DNA of 25,621 bases from Apostichopus parvimensis (GCA_000934455.1 KN884856.1:70111-95731); one strand, 5' to 3'. Positions 11,701-20,143 are shown, counted from the stretch's first letter. The notes: a model not told the origin generated them from the letters alone. Numbers and translations are program-made.

Positions 11701-14700
11701 ACCTAAAAACCTACCTACTGAAATATACGAGGGACACGACTTAATCAACATGACCGGGAACAAAACTGTTTAATTCAAGCCATTAAAGACATAAATTTAC
11801 CGGTATGCATACAAAAACAATGCCGTTTTAAGCAAGTAAACCATTTTGTATACTCTCCTCCGTTTAAAAGAAACAATGAGTTGTACTAATCGTACAGTGC
11901 TCAAGTGCTTGTTTTATTCTTGTCCTAAATTTTCCACTAGACCTGTACAGCTTGTTCTGCTATCTTTTCAGTATCATTTCCGATTATGCAACATATCCAA
12001 CTAACTTGAAAGTTTATTTTAGGAACACTGAAAAGCCTCAGAAAAGACGCAGAAATATGAAGTCACAATTTCCTGTTCTTTGAAAAAAGTGTTAAATCCC
12101 TAACCTGTCAACAAGTTCACGATATGCGAAAAGAACCAGCCTAGCATACCCATCGATCAAATCTTGCCAATAAAAGAGTGCAACGAAAGTTAACTGTGAA
12201 GCTTCTTGTTGGCATATGTCGGAAATACTATCAATAATACTTAAAAGGAAAGTGTTCTATCTTACTTTTGCCAGACTGAAATTAAAGCTACACCAATACA
12301 AAGAAGAAGAAAATTTAGTGCATTCTTTCCCCAATCTTTTAGGGATAACTCTATCAACCATTTAATAACACATTAAATAACAAAGAGTCTAGCTCCTATT
12401 TGTAGCAATTCCTGGTAGGCGTCAACCAATTAAGTCACTTGTAAGGATTTTACAGTAGAATTTTTCTTTCAAAATGTTTCAATTTCCAGAAAGAACAGTC
12501 TTCATATGTGAAATATAGACACATAGATGTACAGTATGAGCAAATGGACATTTTTTTTTTGGAGAAAGCAAATCGGCTGTCACCAACCATCCCTTTAATA
12601 ATTCATGTTTCTGAATAAGAGTTACATGACATTGTTTATACACTTTGAAATATTTTAAAATCCTACTGCTGGAGCTTACATCATCTAGTATAAACCATAG
12701 AGAATATGAACAATTTTGAGACCTTTTAATATATTTCACCTATTGACCCCTTGATGCTTAATCCAGAGAAAATTGCTAGGTCCACTGTGAGTTTGTTTGT
12801 TTAATGCAGATAACAGCAGGAATATCAACTCTTTGAAACATATTCAATATCCTGAAGGACTGTATGTTTTGTTGAAGACCTATAGATCCCATTCATGAAA
12901 AAAATTAACTGAAGTGATATTGACCAAACTGTGTTCAGCAAAAACGAAATCATAGAATTAAAGTACTCACAGATTAATTGCAGCTTTATTTTTGGAGTTA
13001 TCATGTTAACAAAGGTTTCAGACTTCCTAGTATGAAGTTCAAGAACGATCTACGTTTTGAGTTATCTTGTTTACAAAGTTTCCAAGCTTTGGCCTCTTTC
13101 ATCATCAGATGACATTTGACCTTCGGTCGAAAGAATAGCGTTTATTGTACTCAATAAGACAGATTCACCTACCAAGTATGAAGTTAATCAACCATGATAT
13201 TTGTTTTATTTAATGTTTTACAAGCAAGTGCTATCTACACATACCCACATACACACAGGGGCAAATTGCAAATACGACATAGTTACGAAAATGTTCATCT
13301 ACTTTGTTTTCTACTGTATTGAGTGGGAGCGGTTATTTGATAATGACTGCTGATGTCATTTGTTATCACGTATTTCATTTCCGTTCTGACACTTTATGTT
13401 TAAAATGAATAAATATCAAAGCTACATACCGGTTGTGTGCACACAGATATACTTCGCAATTATTAAGCCCGAACTGGAGATTGCCGTTGATAATCGGAAT
13501 ACAGATTCATGGCTCGCAGTCACGTTATTTATAAGTAACGATCCGTTAGGATAAATATCAAATTCTTCAGATGCGTAGCCATCTCCACTTTTTTCGCCAT
13601 CATGGAGTAATATGGTATTCCCTTCATTAACATTTCGCCAAGCAATAAGTGCCAAAGAGCTTCCATTACAGGAACACGGAATGAGTCCCACTGTACCAAT
13701 TTCAACATACTGTGTCTGTGTGCATTCTGTAGCATCTACCGAAGTTGCTGTTCGAGGGGAAGAAGGAATGCGCAATGTATTAGTTCTCGAAGAAAACAAA
13801 TGATTTTATTTACTTAAAGCGTTAAATTATTCAATTACGAAAGGACAAAATCAACATATTAAAGAACACAGAAATCCAGAGGAAAACCCCTCCCAGCGGT
13901 TACTTGCATTTAAAATCATTACATATGCAGCACAATAGTAGTTTGCAGGCTAGCAACGGCTGAAGTTTACACTGCATATGAAGAGCAGAATTAATCTACA
14001 CAAAGTCAGTGTTTACATGGTTTGATGACTAGGAATCGTGAGACATAATACCACAACGATGAAACAACGTCAGAGGGCCATTGTTTGCTGTTAACAAGTT
14101 GTTTTGCATGCGCTCTCTAACATAAAAGAGCTCAATTTAAGTTACCGTGTTGAGTTCCATTTGATATTATAATCTATGTTGACCCAAAATGACTCTTGAC
14201 CTTCACCCAAAATAATAGAGTTGCTGCAATCTTTACAAGAAAGACATGCCAAATATGAACTATGTGATGTAACCTATCTTGGAATATCGTGTTTACAAGG
14301 CTTCAAATGATTTACAGACTGTCACATTTGATCACCCAAATGACGTTTGATCTCCACGATAAAACAATAAGATCATTGTACTGCTTATTGGGAAGCTACA
14401 TGCAAAATAAGTGAGCCAATCAAGTTTCCTATCTGGATATATCGTATTAAAAATTATTCAAATGTTGACACATTGTGATCTTAAATGAACTCTAACCTAC
14501 ACTATATTGTGTACAAACCCTACACTACATCTATCACGCTATCCTACCAAGCATATATGAGCTCATATTTGTATGTTCAGGTTCTGGAGATACACCAATT
14601 GTGAGACTTTCATAGTTTGCCCTCTACTGACCCCATATAAACTTTGACCTAAAACCCTGTACTCATCATAGAGAAGACACATACAAAACACAAGAACTGC

Positions 14701-15911
14701 AGAGGTTACTAACCTTGATATATCTTCTCATACACATACGCACACGCACTTACGCGCAAATACACGCGAAAAAAATCAACCTCATACACGCAAACACACA
14801 TCCGACTTGACTGCACAGGAATTCCTTCCTTTGGCAAAAACTAACTAGAATGCAAAATGCACTGGGATTCGAAAGGTCAGTCTTCTATACGTGGCAATAC
14901 ATACCTCCACCAAAAATAATAGGGTTCTGGTTCTCAATTTGATGCATCGTCCCAAAATTATGAAAGTAACCATGATTCCTACCTTGAATAATCATGTTTA
15001 TAATATTTCAGAGATCGACATCTGGTGACCTCGCATGAATTTCGACCTCCACCCAAAACTACATGATTCTTGTACTCAATATGGTAAATCCACATACCAT
15101 ACATGAGAAGTATCCATGATATCTTAAATAAATATTATGTGAGAAAAGTTTGACCACTGGTGACCCAGATGACCTTTGACCTCTCAAAAATGAACCCCAA
15201 AATTAATATAACACATCCATAAGAGAAGTATCCGTGTCTCGTATCTTGCGATATCTTGGTAACAATTGTTTCAGTATTTGACATCTGGTGACCTCAAGTG
15301 ATGTATAATCTCCACACACAAAATTATACTTTATATCATGTAATGTTTACAAAATTTTGAGCGTTTGACCTCTGGTGACCTCGGATGATGTTGATCTCCA
15401 CTAAAAATAAGTTTCTTCTACTCACTATATTTCATCCATATGCCACGTATAATAAAGTATCTACGGTTCTTAACATGATATATCTGCTAACAAGGTTTTT
15501 AGTATTAAACCTTTGGTGACCTCAGATAATAGTTGGCCTCCACCGAAAGCAAAAGGGATTATCTACTCGATAAGGGTCATCTACATGCTACGTATTAAAA
15601 ATATCCATGTTTTCTACATTGTGGTATCATGTTTACAATATGGGCGTCACTCATACATACACACATACCCCCACATAGTCTACATTGGTTTCTCTTGTCA
15701 TTGAAACCAAAAATGGGAGTATGAAAGACATGCACGTTTGCAAAATGCTGTGGTAATTCATACCTAAGCTCTTACAATATACAGCCACTGTAGTGTAGCT
15801 ACTAGTACGTAATGAATGCTTCTCCACTTTTTCGCTTGATTACAACTCACCTGACGATAGTGCAAGTACTATCGTGAATGCTAAACAGAGTCCTGTGTCG
15901 AGAATCGCCAT
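2498..15911 (-). CDS. Ig-TM-NACHT receptor, nine-exon gene model (whole gene)
   Basis: This entry spans the whole spliced gene; the exons follow separately. The exons sum to 3285 nt (1094 codons plus stop) and the frame is kept at every junction. Predicted order: signal peptide 1-20, Ig-like domains at about 21-126, 127-238, 239-344 and 345-457, transmembrane helix about 468-491, basic cytoplasmic stretch 492-510, linker, NACHT with Walker A 601-609 and Walker B 680-686, NLR helical region to about 1024, and a C-terminal tail 1025-1094. Known biology: NACHT proteins of the NLR/STAND class are ATP-driven oligomerising switches, usually cytosolic, with a death-fold effector domain and LRRs. Here an Ig ectodomain and membrane anchor replace the effector domain, and no clear LRR array is visible. 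The inferred role is a cell-surface recognition receptor that signals by NACHT oligomerisation; ligand and partners are unknown. The model is by eye; exon 9 and exon 1 are the parts most open to revision. Confidence 0.82.
3221..3288. repeat. Diverged repeat, copy A
   Basis: This GC-richer segment resembles 3603-3666: over the best 44 aligned positions (3245-3288 against 3623-3666) about 30 are identical by hand count. Both contain CCCGC-ACAAT followed by TTCC. It looks like a fragment of an old dispersed element. Ends and family are not defined. Confidence 0.4.
3603..3666. repeat. Diverged repeat, copy B
   Basis: Partner of the segment at 3221-3288, in the same orientation and about 380 bp away. 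It contains CTGCCGTGAGATGCCCGCGA and AAGCCGATG, matching GCCGAGG in the first copy. Neither copy encodes anything recognisable. Confidence 0.4.
4122..4150. repeat. Perfect 10-bp hairpin
   Basis: TTACGGTGAT at 4122-4131 is followed after nine bases by its exact reverse complement ATCACCGTAA at 4141-4150. It lies inside intron 8. No flanking direct repeat was seen, so this could be a remnant of a small inverted-repeat element or chance. Confidence 0.45.
5534..5543 (+). promoter_or_regulatory. Candidate antisense TATA box next to CpG-dense patch
   Basis: TATATAAAAG on the plus strand follows a patch (about 5338-5530) with roughly 20 CpG dinucleotides in 190 bp, much denser than its surroundings. 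A good plus-strand donor CAG|GTGAGC occurs at 5704/5705, so a short non-coding first exon near 5565-5704 is possible. It would be transcribed antisense to intron 8 of the NACHT gene. This is an inference from motifs only. Confidence 0.25.
6358..7874 (-). CDS. Exon 8: NACHT NTPase and NLR helical region
   Basis: A single 1517-nt exon (residues 519-1024) with acceptor TCTTATCACAG. Walker A is GEPGYGKST (601-609, genomic about 7629-7603) and the NACHT-type Walker B is LLDGFDE (680-686). A sensor-like NVILTTRPS follows, then the winged-helix region with VPLFFVMF. An HD2-type motif HFYHKTVCEWYAAHYVA corresponds to the F-H-x-T-x-x-E-F/W-x-A-A-x-Y-x-A pattern of NLRs. The key lysine and acidic residues are present, so the ATPase appears intact. 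It acts in the cytoplasm, just inside the membrane. No CARD, DEATH or PYD fold is visible before it, only a linker of about 80 residues. The exon ends CAG|GCAAGT, a GC-type donor. If that donor is not used, the frame adds 13 residues and stops at 6316-6318. Confidence 0.9.
8350..8371 (-). CDS. Exon 7: micro-exon of the cytoplasmic linker
   Basis: A 22-nt exon with acceptor TTTTTCACAG and donor G|GTATGT, encoding GIPMLEN plus one base (residues 512-518). It is the piece that converts phase 0 of exon 6 to the phase 1 needed by the NACHT exon; without it the frame would break. The short length makes it the least certain coding exon by itself, but good splice sites and exact frame restoration argue for it. 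Confidence 0.65.
8900..8949 (-). CDS. Exon 6: basic juxtamembrane segment
   Basis: A 50-nt mini-exon with acceptor TTCTTTACAG and donor GAG|GTAATG. Together with the last base of exon 5 it encodes ARKVKMKRIKGGDAESE (residues 495-511). The lysine/arginine-rich start directly after the membrane helix supports a cytoplasmic location. Starting phase is 1 and ending phase is 0, and the next exon fits phase 0. It is too small to be found by ORF length; support comes from frame continuity and splice sites. Confidence 0.72.
9576..9686 (-). CDS. Exon 5: transmembrane helix
   Basis: A 37-codon, phase 1-1 exon with acceptor TTTGTAG and donor GTACGT (residues 458-494). After a short polar stalk (VLTTEQRSYT) there is an uninterrupted hydrophobic run of about 24 residues, including IIAALVTMMMIIIVAVVIV, ending in CRIR. 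Positive residues on the C-terminal side, continuing into exon 6, fit a stop-transfer anchor with the N-terminus outside (type I). This exon connects the Ig ectodomain to the cytoplasmic NACHT part. The long frame open across the 82-bp intron to exon 4 is not coding, because splicing there uses good sites and changes the frame to this hydrophobic one. Confidence 0.82.
9769..10107 (-). CDS. Exon 4: fourth Ig-like domain
   Basis: A 113-codon, phase 1-1 exon (residues 345-457) with acceptor CCTTTCAG and strong donor GTAAGT. It shows an N-terminal cysteine pair (DGC C357, QYC C363), B-strand C375 (LTC), W388 in RPKVALEW, and F-strand C435 (VEC). The layout FPVI..C....C followed by LTC and R-P-x-V-x-L-x-W closely parallels domain 2, so the two are probably duplicates. 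The extra cysteine pair suggests an additional disulfide near the domain entry. It is the membrane-proximal Ig domain, since the next exon encodes the transmembrane helix after an 82-bp intron. Confidence 0.85.
10417..11070 (-). CDS. Exon 3: second and third Ig-like domains fused in one exon
   Basis: A 218-codon, phase 1-1 exon (residues 127-344) with acceptor TTTTACAG and donor G|GTATGA. The first half has an N-terminal cysteine pair (EEC C139, TTC C147), B-strand C159, the motif RPAVNLSW with W172, and F-strand C218 (LVC). The second half has C263 (RLSC), W273/W275 and the classic F-strand HEGLYSC (C326). Sequons occur at N169, N189, N194 and N310. The other Ig domains each have their own exon, so an intron between domains 2 and 3 has probably been lost. 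The frame is open after the donor for about 42 codons, but those read a hydrophobic and then low-complexity stretch unlike an Ig end. Confidence 0.85.
11380..11530. repeat. Diverged repeat in intron 2, copy A
   Basis: Shares ordered motifs with 11685-11860: CTCCGCT, GAGRGACACGAC, CCRTTAAAG and AATTTTACCG/AAATTTACCG, separated by variable sequence. A further partial match (CTTGGAAACAAATA) occurs at about 5266 in intron 8. The plus-strand frame open here (11293-11577) is not a gene: it has no start or domain evidence and lies in the intron. Confidence 0.4.
11685..11860. repeat. Diverged repeat in intron 2, copy B
   Basis: Second copy of the element at 11380-11530, in the same orientation, with insertions between the conserved blocks. 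It includes GAGGGACACGACTT and CATAAATTTACCGGTAT. No coding capacity is visible. Confidence 0.4.
12965..13200. repeat. Diverged 'TTGACCT' repeat family, isolated block in intron 2
   Basis: Contains the motif order seen in the intron 1 array: TATCATGTT(A/T)ACAA, a GTTTC segment, CATCAGATGACATTTGACCT, an AATA block, TGTACTCAATAAG, TCACCTACCAAGTATGAAG and CCATGATAT. About one and a half degenerate units are present. Confidence 0.55.
13430..13747 (-). CDS. Exon 2: first Ig-like domain (V-like, atypical)
   Basis: A 106-codon, phase 1-1 symmetrical exon with a pyrimidine-rich acceptor ending CAG and donor GTATGT. It encodes residues 21-126. The B-strand cysteine is in PCSC (C45/C47) and the core tryptophan is W57. 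A GSLLINNVTASHES stretch matches the E-F strand region of a V-type Ig. The usual F-strand cysteine after the aromatic residue is missing: the motif reads ESVFRLS. A cysteine further on (YIC, C122) may serve instead. N-glycosylation sequons are present at N48, N88 and N95. The open frame extends upstream past the acceptor, but that part is intron. Confidence 0.82.
14156..14560. repeat. Diverged 'TTGACCT' tandem repeats, block 1 of intron 1
   Basis: Two to three degenerate units. Recurring blocks are GACCCAAAATGAC..TTGACCTTCACCC, ATCGTGTTTACAAGGCTTC, CACATTTGATCACCC and GACGTTTGATCTCCAC, followed by an AATA/AATAAG block and a TTGTACT line. Divergence is high, so these are old copies in the intron of the NACHT gene. 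Confidence 0.6.
14706..14800. repeat. Imperfect CA-rich simple repeat
   Basis: Alternating CACA/CATA/CGCA words (CATACACATACGCACACGCA and following). The downstream sequence resembles that after the second CA-rich tract at about 15645-15675: both run on to a TTTG(G)CAAAA/GCAAAATGC stretch. The two tracts may therefore be ends of the same repeat type. Confidence 0.5.
14905..15640. repeat. Diverged 'TTGACCT' tandem repeats, block 2 of intron 1
   Basis: At least five degenerate units of roughly 120-160 bp. Each carries most of: CTGGTGACCTC, ATGACCTTTGACCTCCACC, AAAATAATAGGG, TTCT..TACTCAATA, CCACATACC, AAGTATCCATGAT and ATCATGTTTACAA. The clearest GGTGACC motifs occur near 15025, 15158, 15287, 15376 and 15517. 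The array fills much of intron 1. A plus-strand frame at 15513-15704 is made by this repeat and is not a gene. Confidence 0.7.
15851..15911 (-). CDS. Exon 1 of Ig-TM-NACHT gene: signal peptide
   Basis: The ATG is in good context (GAC before, G after) and is followed by 20 codons reading MAILDTGLCLAFTIVLALSS. This is a short N-region and a hydrophobic core ending in small residues, as in a secretory signal peptide. The exon ends in one extra G before a strong donor (GTGAGT), giving a phase 1 intron that matches the acceptor of the first Ig exon. A minus-strand TATA-like box lies about 180 bp upstream. The exon is too short to be found as a long ORF. It was chosen because it has the only convincing signal peptide with a phase-compatible donor upstream of the Ig exons. 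Another first exon cannot be excluded. Confidence 0.75.
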
Positions 15912-16088
15912 GTCTTTTCATACGTAAGAATCTAAAAATAGAATGAGCATACGTAACGGTGACAATAAATGAAACGTTCAATTTCGAGGTTACTAGTTAT
16001 AGCGAAAGGCCAGTTTGTATGTCGTTGTTTATCTTGCCAACCGTTTCTAATATAAGTACCAGTACAACATGGCGGTTTAACCATTCAT

Positions 16089-16096
16089 TATTTATA
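16089..16096 (-). promoter_or_regulatory. Candidate TATA box of the Ig-TM-NACHT gene
   Basis: Minus-strand TATAAATA, embedded in GCTATAAATAATG, lies about 180 bp upstream of the exon 1 ATG. Transcription would begin near 16060, giving a 5' UTR of about 150 nt. The position is plausible, but TATA-like octamers are frequent in DNA this AT-rich. Confidence 0.4.
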
Positions 16097-18197
16097 GCTG
16101 GGAAGTGGAATGGACATTGTAATACGTCTTATAGCTCTCAGAGTAAGAAACTGTGAAGCTGATATATATCGTGTTTATTGTAAAAGCGAACTACCAGTGA
16201 TAGTATGTTATATTTTGTTTATTCTGTAAGAATAAAAGGGAAAGCGAAGAAAAATGATAAAAGCGAACTGTAAAGCTTTTAAGCATAGTATAGCAATAAC
16301 TGGGAAACTGTTATAAGCCATTACCAGTATAAACTAATAAAAAGCTGAAGACAATCTCGCAGTAAAACTCGTTTCATAACGATTCTGAAAGTTCTTGAAA
16401 GCAAAGGAGGCAGTTTGAACTTCCCATAGGCGAATTAAGAATTAAGGTACCGAGAAAATACATATTTATTACGGAGGGCTGCAGAAATTGTAAAATGACG
16501 TCACTTCACACATTTTAATATTTCTTTGGTATTTTTTGGAATATACCATTTATGTCCCAGTCATCTAAACCTTGTGGGATTATGTGGGTTTACTAGTAAA
16601 ACATAGGGTTAACTTGGGTGTGAGCTACCATGGAGTACTTAGTAAGGGTTTTGTATTATGTGTGGGCGGTGGTACGTGGTCTACCTTTGACATTCCCGCT
16701 TTTTCAAGTGTTGGTTGTATTTGGGCTACAAGTTGGTTAATAATTGTGGGTTATATTTTCCCATGTGGGATTTACCATGAGTTTGAAATAAGTATATGAG
16801 TGTAGGTATACCAAGGGATTATCACACTAATTTCCATGTGAGTACAATATGGTTTGGACACGGCCAGTGAGGATATCGTGTGATATATATATTGGCCCCA
16901 TTTATGTCTTATGATATTCCGAGTTGGAGGGGCATCGATAATTCATGGAGTAGCACCGATACGTAAAGGAGGGGAACCGTACTTATGTCTATTACTTGTG
17001 AAACTTTTGTTCACATGCTGGTGGGGCAAATTAAGGGGTGGGGTGGAAGAACACTTGTCTGAAAGTGGAGGGGCATGCTCCTTGGGCCCAGCTAGGCTAC
17101 CGGACTGCTGGAGTCATATTGCCACATTAGACACATGCTCAGTTATTGATAAAGACTGCTATACATTGGAAGTTGACTTGAACATTTTTATTGCGCATGT
17201 TTGTCAATTCAAGTCTACAAAAGCTTAAGCTCACTAAAGTTCGAGAAATTGTTGCATTATTTATCTGAAAGGTAGCTCACATTAATGCAACAACCAAGAT
17301 GCCAGCATTGCTGTGTATAAGGTGATGATGCAAGTGCTTGAAAAATAGGTCAACACGCAACAGGATGTTGAATAGAGCTTCCCAAATGTATTTCTCTGTA
17401 TACTTTCTGACTATTTTTGGGCTATATATTAGTTCAATTAAAACGCCGCAATTGAATTTTCCTGGAACCTTGAAAACGTCGTGTAACGTATAACATGCTT
17501 CCGTAGATAAGCATTGTAATCCCAGCAGTACATATCGAGCAGTAAGAAACTGTTTCAATTAACCAAGTTCACCAAGAAACATGAAGAGGTTTCGTTCCGT
17601 TTACTATTCTGCACAATAATACCCTTAAAAGTGGCTCACAATTCAGTGTATTTTTTCTTGTTAAAGAATTTCTTACAATCTGGAAATTAATTGGATACCT
17701 TCATTGCCTAACGCTAAGACCCTGTGTTAATAGCAATGTGGGTTGACGCTTTTGGGTGAGCTGTTGATCTTCAATTTGAACTTCGTGAACTAGGTACCTT
17801 GGTGCTCCAAGGTTGGTAATAATTGTATAAGTAATGCAATAGCTGTTAAATATTATTCGATACTATCACCATGTTTGTTGCAAATGTATTAAATTAATTG
17901 ATAAACCATATGCCTCCTGATGCTAAATCGGTCCTTACCCATTTAATGATTGTCTGTAGAAAGGTGGTAAAACAGGTGAAATATAGTTTTTAGGTAGGAA
18001 ATGTATACTTACTCTGTTATTTTTTACTGCAGATGATGATAAATCAGTTCCATTTGTTTAGTATGCTGTATAATAGATTGCATAGCCATCTGACCTGAAA
18101 TGTCATTGTAGGTATAAACACATTACTATAGCTGTAGAGAGTACCTATTCAACTACCCCAAAGTTTCCATATGTCTCTGATCATGCCTGTAGCTTCT

Positions 18198-18222
18198 TCC
18201 TCCTTTAAACATGAAAGGAGGA
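18198..18222. repeat. Perfect 9-bp hairpin
   Basis: TCCTCCTTT at 18198-18206 and AAAGGAGGA at 18214-18222 flank a seven-base loop, within a longer pyrimidine/purine strand switch (CTTCTTCCTCC then GGAGGAGGGG). No terminator role is implied in a eukaryote. Confidence 0.4.
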
Positions 18223-18708
18223 GGGGCCAGGGTTGGTCATAAGAATAGGTGAATGTAAAATATGTTGAGTCAAAGTATGAAACAATTAGAAGTTTCAAAT
18301 GGTGCTGTAATACATCCGAATTATGTATTAAGGGGACTAGTCAGGAGAACAAACTGTTGGACGCACATAAAATAAGTTAATATATGTATCACAACATGCA
18401 CTGTTGGCAACATAATTGTGTGTTTGCCGTTTCCATAACTGTACACTATTCTGGAATCTCGAAGAACTCTATCAATGTATATGCACTTAAGCGTTTATTG
18501 TATGAAAGGCTCAATATAAGTGTAAATACAATTTCTTTAGCAAAACGACTTCGAGCGAATCCTCCATTGTCTTAGTTTCTTTCATTAGCTCAGTACTATG
18601 CAGTCTATGCATTCCGATTATTGTTTAAGCATGATACGGTTCAGTAGCCAATCATAGTAACACGTTAACGGTTATGACTACGCATTTCTTGTTACTGGTT
18701 ACACATAC

Positions 18709-18839
18709 GTACAGTCTACTGTTTTCAAATGCTCAGCGGATAGTATTACATCTTACTGTTGTCCCCACGTACATGTGTACAGTCTGCTGTTTTCAAACGT
18801 TCAACGGATAGTGTTACGCCTTACCGTTGTCCCACGTAC
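18709..18839. repeat. Two-copy 64-bp tandem duplication
   Basis: Copies lie at 18709-18772 and 18777-18839, separated by four bases. Both run GTACAGTCT(A/G)CTGTTTTCAAA, then a (T/C)TCA(G/A)CGGATAGT block, and end in (T/C)TTAC(T/C)GTTGTCCC and CACGTAC. Differences are mainly transitions, several of them C/T at CpG positions, which fits decay by cytosine deamination. The units begin and end in GTAC. Confidence 0.7.
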
Positions 18840-19468
18840 TCTGTTTGCTACCACAATTCTGAAGATCAATGATTTTGAAAACTAAATCACACAAAAAAGC
18901 AAAGTTAAGAGTTCAAGTTCATACATTGAATACGTTCAAAGCAGTTACAAATGACTTTTATTTACCGAAGATCAATTGAACATGAATCATTTCAGAGGCA
19001 TTCTGCAAATTTTGTTATGGCCATATTGCATCCCACTCCCTAGTTCATGAAATGCATTGCAACGATGATATTGGCAACGATAGTGCGCTTCTAGAAGTGT
19101 AATATTTGTTTATATAGTGTAGATTTAACACACATTACGCTCTAAAGCCTGTAAAAAATAATAATCCGATCTTAACATTGCTTTCGAACTATCAATTCAA
19201 ATATGATATACTGCGACATCAGAGAGGGGGCTAACTAACGTACCTTAAAGTTAAAGATATCACTGATTGATTTTGTTGAAAATAATTGGTTCACTTGCAA
19301 ACTAAGTGGAAAGTATGTTCCCCCATGCAATGAAATCAAAACGTCAACTCCAAATTCAGCATGTTGTAGTTTTCTGTAGGTTAACGAATAAAATAGCTAA
19401 TTTAGAGTTTTTTATTAAATATATGTCTGCTTGAATTTGAAGTTATGTCCACATGAAATCTTTTTAAA

Positions 19469-19517
19469 TGTAGACATAAAAAACTGCCTCCTGATTGGCT
19501 AAGAATTTATGTCTACA
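19469..19517. repeat. Perfect 12-bp inverted repeat
   Basis: TGTAGACATAAA at 19469-19480 is exactly complementary to TTTATGTCTACA at 19506-19517. The 25-base loop contains CTGATTGGCT, an inverted CCAAT word. The right arm overlaps the first unit of the 22-bp tandem array. Confidence 0.6.
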
Positions 19518-19589
19518 CATAATCGAATTGATGTTAGCATTAAATCGAATTTATGTCAGCATTAATTCAAATTTTATGTCAGCTTAAAC
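19503..19589. repeat. Four 22-bp tandem units
   Basis: Units at 19503-19524, 19525-19546, 19547-19568 and 19569-19589 share the pattern GAATT(T/G)ATGT(C/T)(T/A)(A/G)CA(T/C)nnAATC. An earlier looser copy (GAAGTTATGTCCACATGAAATC, near 19439-19460) lies on the other side of the hairpin. This is a minisatellite-like array; function unknown. Confidence 0.6.
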
Positions 19590-20064
19590 CCCCGAATTTT
19601 GGCTGTGGCCAACCATATACATTTAGTGAAATTTGACATCTTTGTGTACCTTAAGTACATGTTAATCATATGTTATGTTTTTTTTTTTTTGTGCTAACAT
19701 TGGAAGACACTGGTGTTAAACTAAGGGCAAAATTAGTTCAATACATGCATCACCTGTAATAGTAATTAGGCTTCAAGGTTATTATGGCTATAATGTTAGT
19801 ATAGCCTAGACTACGTCTAAATAAGCGGTAGCACAACATTGTATGAGGTCTATTAACCTAAGTGGACTGGCTGCTGAGTGTTAATACCTGTACAGAGAAT
19901 GTTTTGATTCATATTTAGCGAATAATCCACAAAGGTATGCATTGAATGAATAATAATTATCTAAACTATGCCATTTTCTGCTTCTGCATGTGTACATTGA
20001 TGGTTGTTTGAGCCTACTCATTGTCATTGCATTTCTGCTGTTTTGTCAATTTTTAGAGAAAGTT

Positions 20065-20143
20065 GATGTGCTAAGTCCTCAGCATTCAAAGCTATATACT
20101 TTGAATGAATTTGGTATCAATGGACTCCACTGGTTAGCACATC
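20065..20143. repeat. Nested hairpin, 10-bp outer and 8-bp inner stems
   Basis: The outer arms GATGTGCTAA (20065-20074) and TTAGCACATC (20134-20143) are perfectly complementary. Inside, ATTCAAAG (20084-20091) pairs with CTTTGAAT (20099-20106) around a seven-base loop. It could fold as an RNA or be a small inverted-repeat element. No conserved RNA family was recognised. Confidence 0.5.

Noticed and set aside
16911-17228. Plus-strand frame of 105 codons in the intergenic region
   Set aside because: No signal peptide, domain or splice context recognised; the residue pattern looks random.
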